This document shows, piece by piece, positions 41,101 through 49,986 of a stretch of DNA of 57,757 bases; positions within the stretch are counted from its first letter, which is position 1; every line of letters begins with the position of its first letter. The stretch comes from Deltaproteobacteria bacterium. Lineage in GTDB: Bacteria > Myxococcota_A > Polyangia > Polyangiales > JADJMO01. The position numbers and the translations under genes are program-made. A model generated the notes under the pieces. It searched no databases, was not told the DNA's origin, and saw nothing but the letters and a program-made list of their open reading frames with translations. The stretch spans positions 1-57,757 of the forward strand of contig JACPFM010000088.1 of NCBI GenBank assembly GCA_016182965.1. Direction: 5' to 3'.

Positions 41101-43740
41101 TCAGTTCGAGCAGGCCACGTAGTACTTCGTGCAGCCCGATCGGGCCGGCGGAGCCGACGTGGTGGGTTGGCAGCCCCACTGGGTGCCGGTGACGTTCGAC
41201 AGCCCGCTGTTGTACCCGGAGTTGCCCGAGTTCACGTAGCCGAACTGCTGGCCGAGCGTCGCCGGGATGTTCACGGTGTTGCCGTGCCAGTTGGTGAGCG
41301 TGCAGCACTGGCTCCACGCGGCGTTCGACACGCCGATCAGGCACTGCCCGGCGACGGTCGGATCGGTGGTCGTGTAGTACGAGATCGACCACTGGCACGA
41401 CGCGGTGGCGCCCAGCGTCATGATCGACGAGGTGCCGTCGGACGCGTGGCTCACGAGCTTCCGGCCGACGGCCGTGCAGGAGGCCTCCGCCTTGGCCTGC
41501 GTGCAGTTCGTGGTGGTGCCGTCGCCGCACGGGACGAACATGACCGGCTTCACCACGCCGGACACGTCGCGCACGGTGCCGTTCGAGGCCATGCACGCGC
41601 CGCCGAAACACGTCATCCCGCCGGTGCATACCTTCCCGCACGCGCCGCAGTTGGCGTTGTCGGTCGAGGTGTTCTTGCAGACGCCGCTGCAGTTGGTGAG
41701 GCCCGAGCCGCAGGCGACGGTGCAGGTGCCGCCGATGCACGCCTGGCCGCTCGTGCACACGGTGCCGCACCCGCCACAGTTGTTCGGGTCGTACGAGAGG
41801 TTGGTGCAGCTGCCGCTGCACGCGGTGAGGCCGGCGCCGCACGAGGCCGTGCACGCGCCCGCCGAGCAGACCTGACCGGCCGCGCAGACCTTGCTGCACA
41901 CGCCGCAGTTCTTCACGTCGCTCGTCAGGTCGCGGCAGACGCCGGAGCAGGCCGTGAGGCCCGTCGTGCACGACAGGGTGCACGTCCCGCTCGAGCACTT
42001 GTACCCGGCGGCGCACGTGATGCCGCACGCGCCGCAGTTGTTGTTGTCGCTCCCGAGATCGCGGCAGATGCCGGAGCAGTTCGTCGTGGGGGCGGCGCAG
42101 CTCACCGTGCACGTGCCCGCGGAGCAGACGCGCCCCGGGGCGCACTTGGTGCCGCACGCGCCGCAGTTGTTCAGATCGGTGCCGAGGTCGCGGCACGTCC
42201 CCGAGCAGTTGGTGAGGCCGGTGCCGCAGCTCACCTGACACACGCCGGCGCTGCAGATCTGCCCGGAGGAACATGCCGTGCCGCACGTCCCGCAGTTGAG
42301 GTTGTCGGTGGCGAGATCGCGACACGCGCCGGAGCAGTTCGTCGTCCCGGCGCCGCAGCTGACGGTGCAGACGCCGGCGGAGCAGACCTGACCCGCCGCG
42401 CACGCCTTGCCGCACATGCCGCAGTTGTTCAGATCGGTGCCGAGGTCGCGGCAGGTCCCCGAACAGTCGGTCAGGCCGGTGCTGCACGAGACCTCGCACT
42501 TGCCTGCGCTGCAGATCTGACCGGCGGCGCACTTGGTGCCGCAGGTGCCGCAGTTCAGGTTGTCGGTCGCCAGATCGCGGCAGCTGCCGCTGCAGTCGCT
42601 GAGGCCGGCGCCGCAGCTGACGGTGCACTTGCCCGCCGAGCAGACCTGCCCGGCGACGCACTTGGTGCCGCAGGTGCCGCAGTTGGCGTTGTCGGTGTCG
42701 AGATCGCGACACGACCCGGTGCAGTTGGTGAGCCCGGTGCCGCACGACGTCTCGCACTTGCCCGCGCTGCAGATCTCGCCCGACTTGCAGGTGTTGGCGC
42801 AGGCGCCGCAGTTCAGCCGATCGGTGGCGAGATCGCGGCAGACGTCGCCGCAGTTGGTCGTGCCTTCCTTGCAGGTCGTCGCGCAGGCGGAGCCCGAACA
42901 GAGCTCGCCGGCGGCGCACTTCTTCCCGCAGGCGCCGCAGTTGTTGGCGTCGGTCGTCAGGTCGCGGCAGACGCCGGTGCAGTTCGTGGTGCCCGCGCCG
43001 CAGCTGACCTCGCACCTGCCCGCGCTGCACACCTGGCCGGTGGCGCACGCGGTGCCGCAGGCGCCGCAGTTGGCGTTGTCGGTCGCGAGATCGCGGCACG
43101 ATCCGGTGCAGTCCGTGAGGCCCGCCCCGCAGCTCGTGGTGCACTTTCCGGCGCTGCAGATCTCGCCCGCGCGGCAGGTCAAGCCGCAGCTGCCGCAGTT
43201 GAGGCGATCGTTCTCGGTGTCGGCGCAGTAGCGCTTCGACGTCGCGCCGCCCTCCGACTCTCCGCCCTCCGCTCCGCCCTCGGGGCCGGCGTCGCCGCCG
43301 CCCACGGTCGACGTGCACTCCTTGGTCGAGGCCGCGCAGGTGAGCGCGCACTTCCCGGCGCTGCACACCTCGCCGGCGGCGCACGAGACGCCGCACGCGC
43401 CGCAGTTCGCGTTGTCGGTCGCGGTGACCACGCACTTGTCGCCGCACGCGGTCGACCCGGCCGGGCACTCCGCCGCGCACTTGCTGCTCACGCAGACGAA
43501 CCCCTTGTCGCAGGCCTTCCCGCACTCGCCGCAGTTGTCGCGGTCCGCGCCCAGGTCCTTGCAGGTCGCTCCGCAGAGCGTCTCGTTGGTCGCACACGTC
43601 GGCGCCGTGTCCGGCGGCGCGACGTCGACCGACGCGTCGACGCCGACGTCGACCTCACCGGAGACATCCTCATTCGACGCCGCGCACCCGAGCGCCGCCA
43701 CGCCAGCGCAAACGAGCGCGAACCCCAACCACTTCCGCAT
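41101..43740 (-). CDS. Cys-rich repeat lipoprotein (879 aa)
   Basis: ATG at 43740 with a lipoprotein signal (MRKWLGFALVCAGVAALGC, Cys19). After an acidic linker, about seventeen repeats of 37-38 residues follow, each close to CSGTCRDLATDNLNCGTCGT plus KCAAGQVCSAGKCEVSC, with eight or so cysteines per unit. One spacer is Gly/Glu-rich (GGDAGPEGGAEGGESEGGA). The last about 155 residues form another Cys-containing domain (PVMFVPCGDGTTTNCTQAKA, QWSISYYTTTDPTVAGQCLI). Such proteins are often mislabelled as tryptophan synthase alpha chain in Myxococcota. It should be a rod-like, disulfide-bonded surface protein. Its role is unknown; adhesion or a structural role is possible. Confidence 0.88.
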   Translation of the reverse strand: MRKWLGFALVCAGVAALGCAASNEDVSGEVDVGVDASVDVAPPDTAPTCATNETLCGATCKDLGADRDNCGECGKACDKGFVCVSSKCAAECPAGSTACGDKCVVTATDNANCGACGVSCAAGEVCSAGKCALTCAASTKECTSTVGGGDAGPEGGAEGGESEGGATSKRYCADTENDRLNCGSCGLTCRAGEICSAGKCTTSCGAGLTDCTGSCRDLATDNANCGACGTACATGQVCSAGRCEVSCGAGTTNCTGVCRDLTTDANNCGACGKKCAAGELCSGSACATTCKEGTTNCGDVCRDLATDRLNCGACANTCKSGEICSAGKCETSCGTGLTNCTGSCRDLDTDNANCGTCGTKCVAGQVCSAGKCTVSCGAGLSDCSGSCRDLATDNLNCGTCGTKCAAGQICSAGKCEVSCSTGLTDCSGTCRDLGTDLNNCGMCGKACAAGQVCSAGVCTVSCGAGTTNCSGACRDLATDNLNCGTCGTACSSGQICSAGVCQVSCGTGLTNCSGTCRDLGTDLNNCGACGTKCAPGRVCSAGTCTVSCAAPTTNCSGICRDLGSDNNNCGACGITCAAGYKCSSGTCTLSCTTGLTACSGVCRDLTSDVKNCGVCSKVCAAGQVCSAGACTASCGAGLTACSGSCTNLSYDPNNCGGCGTVCTSGQACIGGTCTVACGSGLTNCSGVCKNTSTDNANCGACGKVCTGGMTCFGGACMASNGTVRDVSGVVKPVMFVPCGDGTTTNCTQAKAEASCTAVGRKLVSHASDGTSSIMTLGATASCQWSISYYTTTDPTVAGQCLIGVSNAAWSQCCTLTNWHGNTVNIPATLGQQFGYVNSGNSGYNSGLSNVTGTQWGCQPTTSAPPARSGCTKYYVACSN
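41620..43225 (-). repeat. Tandem repeats of about 111-114 bp encoding Cys-rich modules
   Basis: At least fourteen successive DNA units share GTCGCGGCAG/GCCGGAGCAG, TTGGCGTTGTCGGT and CTGCCCGCCGAGC-type segments (forward-strand view). Adjacent units are similar enough to allow slippage or unequal recombination, and to cause assembly errors. Confidence 0.75.
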
Positions 43741-44022
43741 GCCGTCCTCCGATCCGGCGATCGCACGTAGCGACCGTCGTCTTCGTTAGACAGCACGTGT
43801 CGCTTCTTCGCAACGCCCTCGACGTGCGATCGCCGTCTCGTGTCGAGAAGGGCATCCTACGGACGCGCTCGACGACATCCGACATGTGGCCCTCTGCTCG
43901 ACTCCGAGGCGCCGCCCCGTCGGCTGGCCCGAAACGCGAAGCGGTCGATCCACGCGCTGCGAACAGCGCATGAATCGACCGCCATCTCGGTCCCCGGGGG
44001 ACCGTCCCCGGGGCGTCTCGGG

Positions 44023-45333
44023 CTACTTCGCGTCGCCGAAGCTGCGGCGGAAGAGCTCGGCGATGGCCGCGCGGCCTTCGTCGTCGAGGTCCTTCGTGCC
44101 GAGACCGGCGAAACTCTCGCTCGTGATCGTCGGCTGGTGGGCGATCTCCCACGCGGTGCCGCTCCAGCGGAACCACGTGCGCTTGCCCTGATCGAAGACG
44201 AAGACCGGCTTGTTCCAGCGCCGCGCGAGCTCGACGCCCCAGCCGGTGCCGCCCTTCACGGTGTTGTCGTCTTGGATCCAGCCGACCGCGAACACCTGGT
44301 TCGCGTTGGTGATCTGGTGCCAGATGGTCTGCAGCACCTGGCGCGGGAGGCTCGTCAGCGGGCGGTGCAGCTTCTTCGACACGTAGGTGAGGCTGAAGTC
44401 GCCCTTGTGGAGCTCGCGCTCGTCGAGGACGACCACGCCGCGGCCGCGGGCGAGCCGCTCGTGACCGGCGAAGCTGTAGTTCGTCTCGCGCATGCCCCAG
44501 CGCTCGGCGCACGCCCCGAACTCGGCCTCGGCGCCCTTGGCGCCGCCGGAGACCAGCCGGAACTTGCGCGCGTCGCGCGGGCGGACCGGCAGCGGCCCCA
44601 CGTCCTCGTCGATCACGCGCATGGTGTGCGGATCGAGGCTGAGGTGGAGGTCGGCGACGTCCTCGTTGTCGTGGTCCTTCAGCAGGCGGAGGCGCACGAC
44701 GCCGGTGTCCGGCTGCAGGTACACGATGACGTGCACGTGCGGCGCGAACTTCGGCAGCGGCTCCGGCAGGACGCCCGGCGCGGTCGGCTTGCCGTCGACC
44801 ACGCCCGAGAACCACAGCTCGACGTTCCGCGCGCGGGCGAGCTCGGCGAGCTCCTTGACCGCGTCGTCGGTCGCGTGCACGAAGTCGAAGCCGTCGATGA
44901 TGATGACGTCGGGCTCGAAGTGCGCGACGTCGCGCGCGAAGTCGACCGTCTGGAGGATCTTCGCGATCGACGAGTGCCCGCCGCGGAGCGACATGCGCTC
45001 GTTGGTCGCGTCGGTCATCAGCGAGAAGATCAGGCGCTTGCGCTCGATCTCGAGCTTGGTCGTCTCGGGCCCGTCGAGATCCGACGTGACCGAGAGGTCG
45101 TGGAAGATCTCGTCGTAGAACGAGCGGACGTGATCGACGGCGTGGTCGTGCGAGATGTGCAGCACGCGACGGTCGCGGAGCAGGTCGTCGAGGGCGATCT
45201 GCACGAGCACCGGCGTCTTCCCGGTGCCCGGCTGCGCCGCCACGAGGCCGACGTTTCCGCGGCCGAGCCCTCCGTGCATCGACTTCTCGAAGACCCGCAT
45301 GGGGCTTCGTTCGTTGACTTCCTTACGGTACAT
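44023..45333 (-). CDS. RecA-like ATPase fused to a SLOG/DprA-like Rossmann domain (436 aa)
   Basis: ATG at 45333, 12 bp after the EF-G stop. Residues 15-250 form a RecA/DnaB-type ATPase: VGLVAAQPGTGKTPVLVQIA (Walker A, Gly36-Thr40), RVLHISHDHAVDHVRSFYDE, DVIIIDGFDFVH (Walker B, about 145), VHVIVYLQPDTGVVRLRLLK. The C-terminal about 160 residues look like a nucleotide-binding Rossmann domain of the SLOG/DprA type: GRGVVVLDERELHKGDFSLT, NANQVFAVGWIQDDNTVKGG, TGWGVELARRWNKPVFVFDQ, TWFRW. In SLOG proteins such domains bind or make nucleotide signals. This pairing is unusual to my knowledge. The SLOG call is by eye and moderately sure; the ATPase is clear. Cotranscription with EF-G is likely. Confidence 0.75.
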   Translation of the reverse strand: MYRKEVNERSPMRVFEKSMHGGLGRGNVGLVAAQPGTGKTPVLVQIALDDLLRDRRVLHISHDHAVDHVRSFYDEIFHDLSVTSDLDGPETTKLEIERKRLIFSLMTDATNERMSLRGGHSSIAKILQTVDFARDVAHFEPDVIIIDGFDFVHATDDAVKELAELARARNVELWFSGVVDGKPTAPGVLPEPLPKFAPHVHVIVYLQPDTGVVRLRLLKDHDNEDVADLHLSLDPHTMRVIDEDVGPLPVRPRDARKFRLVSGGAKGAEAEFGACAERWGMRETNYSFAGHERLARGRGVVVLDERELHKGDFSLTYVSKKLHRPLTSLPRQVLQTIWHQITNANQVFAVGWIQDDNTVKGGTGWGVELARRWNKPVFVFDQGKRTWFRWSGTAWEIAHQPTITSESFAGLGTKDLDDEGRAAIAELFRRSFGDAK

Positions 45334-45345
45334 GGCTCGGTCTCC

Positions 45346-47430
45346 TCACTTCGCCTTCTTCGCCTGCTCTTCGCGGTATTTCTTGATGAGCTCCTCGCCG
45401 AGCGCGGTGGGCAGCGGCGAGTAGCGTGAGAACTCCATCGTGAACTCCGCCTTGCCCTGGGTGGCCGAGCGGAGGACGGTGGAGAAGCCGAACATCTCCG
45501 AGAGCGGGACCTCGGCCTCGACGCGGGTGAAGCCCTCGCCTTCGGTCGAGCCGGCGATGAGGCCGCGCCGCTGCATCAGGATGCCGACGATGCCGCCCTG
45601 GAACTCGCTCGGGCCCTCGACGGCCACCTTCATGAGCGGCTCGAGGATGATCGGCGCCGCCTTGAGGTAGGTCTCGCGCCAGGCGCCGCGCGCGGCCTCC
45701 TGGAAGGCCATGTCGGACGAGTCGACCGCGTGCGCCGCGCCGTCGTTGAGCGTGATCGACACGTTCACGACCGGCGCGCCGATCAGCTGACCCTTGGCGA
45801 CCATCGAGTGGAAGCCCTTCTCGACGGCCGGGATGAACTCGCGCGGCACCGAGCCGCCGGTCACCTGATCGTCGAAGCGGAAGTTCGCCTCGGGCCACGG
45901 CTCGAAGTAGCCGGCGACCTTGCCGTACTGGCCCGAGCCGCCCGTCTGCTTCTTGTGCGTGTAGTTGTAGTCGACCTTGCGGGTGATCGTCTCGCGGTAG
46001 GCGACGCGCGGGGCGCTGGTCACCACCTCGGCCGAGTACTCGCGCTTCATGCGCTCGATGTAGACGTCGAGGTGCAGCTCGCCCATGCCGGCGATGATCG
46101 TGTCGCCGGTCTCCGGGTCGGCGCTCACGCGGAAGGTGGGATCCTCCTTCGTGAAGCGGCGGAGCGCCTTGCTCATGTTGGTCTGGGACTTGTTGTCCTT
46201 CGGCGTGACCGTGAGGCTGATGACCGGCTCGGGCACGAACATCGACGACATCGCCACGTTCAGCTTGCCGTCGGTGAAGGTGTCGCCCGAGTTGCAGTCG
46301 ATGCCGAACATCGCGACGATGTCGCCCGGCGACGACGACTCGATGTCCTCCATCTCGTCGGAGTGCATGCGCACGATGCGCCCGACCTTGTGGCGCTTGC
46401 CGGTGCGGGTGTTCGTGATCTCCATGCCCTTGTGCAGCGTGCCCTGGTAGACGCGCAGGTACGAGAGCTGACCGTAGCGGCCGTCCTCGAGCTTGAAGGC
46501 GAGCATGACGAGCGGATCGCCCTCGTTGCTCGAGAGGACGACCTTCTCCTCGTCCTTGTCGAGATCGACGCCGTGGTTCTCGACGTCGGTCGGGGCGGGG
46601 AGGTACGAGGCCACGCCGTCGAGGAGCAGCTGCACGGCCTTGTTCTTGTAGGCCGAGCCCATCATGACGGGCGCGATCTGCAGCGCGATGGTCGCCTGGC
46701 GGATCACCTTGCGCAGGAGCTCCGGCGTGACCTTCTCCTCGAGGATCGCCTCGGTGAGCTCGTCGGAGAACATCGACAGCGCGTCGAGCATCTCCTCGCG
46801 CGCGGCGGCGACCGCGTCGGCCATGTCGGCGGGGATCTCGCCCTTGAGGATCTTCTCGCCGTTCGCGCCTTCGAAGCGGTAGGCCTGGAGCTCGATCAGG
46901 TCGACGACGCCCTCGAACTTGTCTTCGAGGCCGATCGGCAGCTGCAGGAGCACCGGGTTGAGGTTCAGCTTCTCGCGGAGCTGCTGCTTCACCCGCAGCG
47001 GGTTGGCGCCCGAGCGGTCGCACTTGTTGACGAAGGCGATGCGGGGCACGCCGTAGCGGCGCATCTGCCGGTCGACGGTCAGCGACTGCGACTGGACGCC
47101 GGCGACGGCGCACAGCACGAGGATCGCGCCGTCGAGGACGCGCAGCGCACGCTCGACCTCGATGGTGAAGTCGACGTGGCCGGGCGTGTCGATGATGTTG
47201 ATGTGGTTACCGCCCCAGGTGCAGTGCGTCGCGGCGGACTGGATGGTGATCCCGCGCTCGCGCTCGAGGTCCATCGAGTCCATCTTCGCGCCGACGCCGT
47301 CCTTGCCCTTGACGTCGTGGATCGCGTGGATCCTCTTCGTATAGAACAGGATGCGCTCGGTCAGGGTGGTCTTCCCCGAGTCGATGTGCGCGCTGATCCC
47401 GATGTTTCGCAGCTTGGACAACTCAGTCAC
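45346..47430 (-). CDS. fusA: Elongation factor G (spdEFG1/mitochondrial-like subtype)
   Basis: 694 residues, full length for EF-G, with GTG start at 47430. The GTPase motifs are intact: AHIDSGKTT (14-22), MDLERERGITIQSAATH (switch region), DTPGHVDF and NKCD. Domains II-V follow (ETGDTIIAGMGELHLDVYIE, GSGQYGKVAGYFEPW, PLSEMFGFSTVLRSATQGKA). It carries AHIDSGKTT rather than AHIDAGKTT and GKDGVGAKMDSMDLERERG, which are marks of the EF-G1 type of spirochaetes, planctomycetes, delta-proteobacteria and mitochondria. It drives translocation on the ribosome. No rps12, rps7 or tuf genes are next to it, so this is not the str operon. A 436-residue ATPase gene follows on the same strand. Confidence 0.95.
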   Translation of the reverse strand: MTELSKLRNIGISAHIDSGKTTLTERILFYTKRIHAIHDVKGKDGVGAKMDSMDLERERGITIQSAATHCTWGGNHINIIDTPGHVDFTIEVERALRVLDGAILVLCAVAGVQSQSLTVDRQMRRYGVPRIAFVNKCDRSGANPLRVKQQLREKLNLNPVLLQLPIGLEDKFEGVVDLIELQAYRFEGANGEKILKGEIPADMADAVAAAREEMLDALSMFSDELTEAILEEKVTPELLRKVIRQATIALQIAPVMMGSAYKNKAVQLLLDGVASYLPAPTDVENHGVDLDKDEEKVVLSSNEGDPLVMLAFKLEDGRYGQLSYLRVYQGTLHKGMEITNTRTGKRHKVGRIVRMHSDEMEDIESSSPGDIVAMFGIDCNSGDTFTDGKLNVAMSSMFVPEPVISLTVTPKDNKSQTNMSKALRRFTKEDPTFRVSADPETGDTIIAGMGELHLDVYIERMKREYSAEVVTSAPRVAYRETITRKVDYNYTHKKQTGGSGQYGKVAGYFEPWPEANFRFDDQVTGGSVPREFIPAVEKGFHSMVAKGQLIGAPVVNVSITLNDGAAHAVDSSDMAFQEAARGAWRETYLKAAPIILEPLMKVAVEGPSEFQGGIVGILMQRRGLIAGSTEGEGFTRVEAEVPLSEMFGFSTVLRSATQGKAEFTMEFSRYSPLPTALGEELIKKYREEQAKKAK

Positions 47431-47785
47431 GACCGCTCCATGATCGCTGCGGCGTTCGGGTCGGGTGATTCCGACTCGGGCCCGCAGCCTTGTGGAAAGA
47501 GAACGCGCGCCTCAGCCCAGCCGGGCGCGCGGGCGGGACCTTTTGTCCCCGCGCGGCGCTCTGTCAACTCGGGAAGCCCACGGCAGCGCTCGATTCCTCC
47601 GCCCCCGCGTCGCGAAGAACGCTCGCGATGAGCGGAATGAGGCTGGTTTTTCCGCGTGAGCGGGGCTTCGACCCTTCTCCGGATCGGCGGACCCCGGCCG
47701 GCACCCCGCCGGCGTCTCCGCGCCGGTCCCGAGCGGCCCGGCTCCAGAATGGGCCGGCGCAACGACCCGCGCTAAGCTCGCAGGG
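47431..47785. other. Intergenic region upstream of EF-G
   Basis: 355 bp between the divergent EF-G and lipoprotein genes. It must hold both promoters, but I see no clear -35/-10 pair. Short GC-rich hairpins occur (for example around 47690-47735). No gene is supportable here. Confidence 0.5.
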
Positions 47786-48457
47786 ATGAGGGTGCGTTCG
47801 GCGGCGGCGGTGGTGGCGGCGCTGGTGCTACCGGGCGTCATCGCGGTCGCCTGGTTCGGGTGTGCGACGGCCGACGAAGAGGTCGACGCCAATCCCAAGA
47901 AGATGCCCGATGCCGCGGCCTACGACACCGGCGGCGGCGGCGGCGACAGCTTGGGGGGCGACGCGCCGATCTTCCCGACCGAAGACGCCGGCCCGTACTG
48001 TGGCGAGACCAGCACGCCGAACTCGTGCGCGTCGGCGACCGACCTCGGTAGCATCGCCGTCGGCTCCACCAAGAAGGTGACCGGAGGCCTCCCGCTCGCC
48101 GGCGGCGACGTCTGGTACACGGTGAAGTTCACCGGCCTCGACGACCTCAAGGCCCACCCGCGCATCAAGATCTCCGGCGACAAGGGCCTGTTCCTGGCGA
48201 TGGAAGGCAAGTGCAGCGGCGGGGCGCTGAAGTGCGGCGGCGACGGCGGCACGGCGACGAGCGTCAAGGACCTCGAGGTCTCGTACGTCATGACGGCCGA
48301 CCCCGACGGCGGCGTGCCCGATCCCGACTCCAGCGCCGAGGAGGCGGGCACCAACTTCAAGCCGATCACCATCGGCGAGTCGGGCACCGTGAAGTTCCGC
48401 GTCTTCCGCACCGGCACGGCCACCGGGTGCGACTTCACGATCGACCTCAGCAACTGA
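47786..48457 (+). CDS. Lipoprotein of unknown function (223 aa)
   Basis: ATG at 47786. The signal ends VIAVAWFGC (Cys26). A short Asp/Gly-rich linker (YDTGGGGGDSLGGDAP) leads to a beta-rich domain of about 150 residues: NSCASATDLGSIAVGSTKKV, GGDVWYTVKFTGLDDL, IGESGTVKFRVFRTGTATGC. It resembles the calcium-binding or PPC-like C-terminal domains of secreted myxobacterial proteins (CGETSTPNSCASATDLG start, VWYTVKF strand). Expected location is the cell envelope. Its stop is only 3 bp from the end of the convergent radical SAM gene. Confidence 0.8.
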   Translation: MRVRSAAAVVAALVLPGVIAVAWFGCATADEEVDANPKKMPDAAAYDTGGGGGDSLGGDAPIFPTEDAGPYCGETSTPNSCASATDLGSIAVGSTKKVTGGLPLAGGDVWYTVKFTGLDDLKAHPRIKISGDKGLFLAMEGKCSGGALKCGGDGGTATSVKDLEVSYVMTADPDGGVPDPDSSAEEAGTNFKPITIGESGTVKFRVFRTGTATGCDFTIDLSN

Positions 48458-48460
48458 ACG

Positions 48461-49354
48461 TCACGCGATCGGCTCGAACTCGTCCCAGCCCCAGCGATCG
48501 GTGTACTCGCGCCACGGGCCCTCGCAGTCGCGCGCGCGCGAGCAGCGCGTGCACGGCGCTCCGTGCGCCTTTCCCTCGGCGCGCCGCCACCGCTCGTAGT
48601 CGAGCGGCCCCTCCAGATCGAGGACGGTCGTCGCGGGGATGCGCGACTCGACGGCGAGCTCCTCCATGCCGCGCAGGAAGCAGAGCGGCATCGCCTCGGT
48701 GACCAGCGTCAGACCGGCGGCGATGGCGATCTCTCGCGCGCGGCGGATGTGCCGCTCCGCGTCGGGGAGCCTCGGCACCGTCTCGTCGAACAGCTCCATC
48801 GCCGTGCCGACCGGGTGCACGAAGGCGAGCTGCGCGTGCCGCACGCCGAGGCGCGCGAGCAACGCCACGAGGTCGGGCAGGTCGTCGAGGTTGCTGCGCG
48901 TGACCACCGAGTTGGTGACGAGCGACATGCCGCGCTTCGCCACCGCCTCGATGCCGGCGACGCTGTCGTCGAAGCTGCCCGGCGCGCGGGTGAGCGCGTC
49001 GTGCACCTCGGCGCGCGAGCCGTGCAGCGACGGCGAGAACTCGTTGGCGCCGGCGGCGATGAGCGCGTCGAGCACGTTCGGGTAGCGGAGCAGCCGGCCG
49101 TTGGTCTGGACCTGGATGGGCGAGTACCCGAGCTGGCTCGCGAGCCGGATCAGCGGCAGCAGCTTCTTGTGGAGCGTGGGCTCGCCGCCGGTGAGGACCA
49201 GGCCCTTGCCCGGACCCGCCGACTCGACCAGCTTCTTCGCCAGCTCGTCGACCGGCATCGCATCGCAGGCGTCGCGTTTGTGACCCTGCGCGCAGAACAC
49301 GCAGCGGTTGTTGCACGCGAAGCCGACTTTGAGGTCGATGCGGTCGCCGGCCAT
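48461..49354 (-). CDS. Radical SAM protein with C-terminal Cys cluster (297 aa)
   Basis: ATG at 49354. The radical SAM motif is CNNRCVFC (Cys14, 18, 21), followed by LVLTGGEPTLHKKLLPLIRL (GGE motif), QVQTNGRLLRYPNVLDALIA and SPSLHGSRAEVHDALT. This is MoaA/SPASM-like architecture. The C-terminus has extra cysteines (CTRCSRARDCEGPWREYTDR) that may bind a second iron-sulfur cluster. The protein should cleave S-adenosylmethionine to modify a peptide, nucleoside or other substrate that is not identifiable here. It resembles the other radical SAM proteins at 51837-57757, in particular in the SLHG and TNGR motifs, so the set may act together. Confidence 0.88.
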   Translation of the reverse strand: MAGDRIDLKVGFACNNRCVFCAQGHKRDACDAMPVDELAKKLVESAGPGKGLVLTGGEPTLHKKLLPLIRLASQLGYSPIQVQTNGRLLRYPNVLDALIAAGANEFSPSLHGSRAEVHDALTRAPGSFDDSVAGIEAVAKRGMSLVTNSVVTRSNLDDLPDLVALLARLGVRHAQLAFVHPVGTAMELFDETVPRLPDAERHIRRAREIAIAAGLTLVTEAMPLCFLRGMEELAVESRIPATTVLDLEGPLDYERWRRAEGKAHGAPCTRCSRARDCEGPWREYTDRWGWDEFEPIA

Positions 49355-49521
49355 CCATGGTTCGTAGAGGGCCGGCCAAGCATCGGCATATGATCGAAGT
49401 CATGTTCGCGCGCTCGGGCGACCGGTGCGCGAGCGGCATGGCAGAGCCGTTCGCTCGCTTCGGCGCAGCTGCAGCGGCTCCGTGATACCACTTTGGTCCG
49501 AGATTTCCTCGCGGAGCATCG

Positions 49522-49986
49522 ATGCAACGGCGCGACCTGGCGAAACTGATCCTTCCGCTGCTCCTGGTCGTTGGGGGCTACGCGCTGTGTCGTCGCAGCG
49601 GCACCCAGGGCGACTCGGCGGTGGCCACCTCTGCCGTCGGGGGGCCGACGACCAGCTGGGGCCCGCTCCTCTCGGGCCTGAAGCAGGGCGACACGATCGG
49701 CGAGTGGACGGTGCAGAACCTCTCCTTCAACAAGGCTCCGAACGGCGCGCCGCAGCTGGAGATCGTCTTCGAGCGCAAACGCTCGTTCGTGTCGGTCTAT
49801 GTCGGCCGCCGCGAGAACACCGTCGGCGCCCCCATCGAGACGCAGCGCTACGCGGTGTCACACGGCCACCTGGATCCGCAGGGCGAGCCTATCCCCGAGG
49901 GAGCGTCCGGCCAGCTCGCCGAGAAGATCGCCGAGCGCATCCGCGCGAACGAGGCGACGGCGTCGGCGATACCCGAGCTGCAGTGA
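49522..49986 (+). CDS. Small membrane-anchored protein (154 aa)
   Basis: ATG at 49522. One N-terminal membrane segment (LAKLILPLLLVVGGYAL), then a short linker and a soluble beta-rich domain (GDTIGEWTVQNLSFNKAPNG, QLEIVFERKRSFVSVYVGRR) and a C-terminal helix. It may be a periplasmic protein held by an uncleaved signal anchor. Its TGA ends exactly one base before the stop of the convergent gene. It lies inside the radical SAM region; a role as partner or substrate is possible but unsupported by sequence. Confidence 0.7.
   Translation: MQRRDLAKLILPLLLVVGGYALCRRSGTQGDSAVATSAVGGPTTSWGPLLSGLKQGDTIGEWTVQNLSFNKAPNGAPQLEIVFERKRSFVSVYVGRRENTVGAPIETQRYAVSHGHLDPQGEPIPEGASGQLAEKIAERIRANEATASAIPELQ

Noticed and set aside
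41620..43225. Regular repeats as a possible CRISPR array
   Set aside because: The units are 111-114 bp, in frame and encode Cys-rich protein modules; there are no unique spacers and no cas genes.
41167..43770. Long plus-strand open frame opposite the Cys-rich lipoprotein
   Set aside because: It is the complement of a repetitive GC-rich gene; its product is low-complexity Ala/Gly/Arg sequence without signals.
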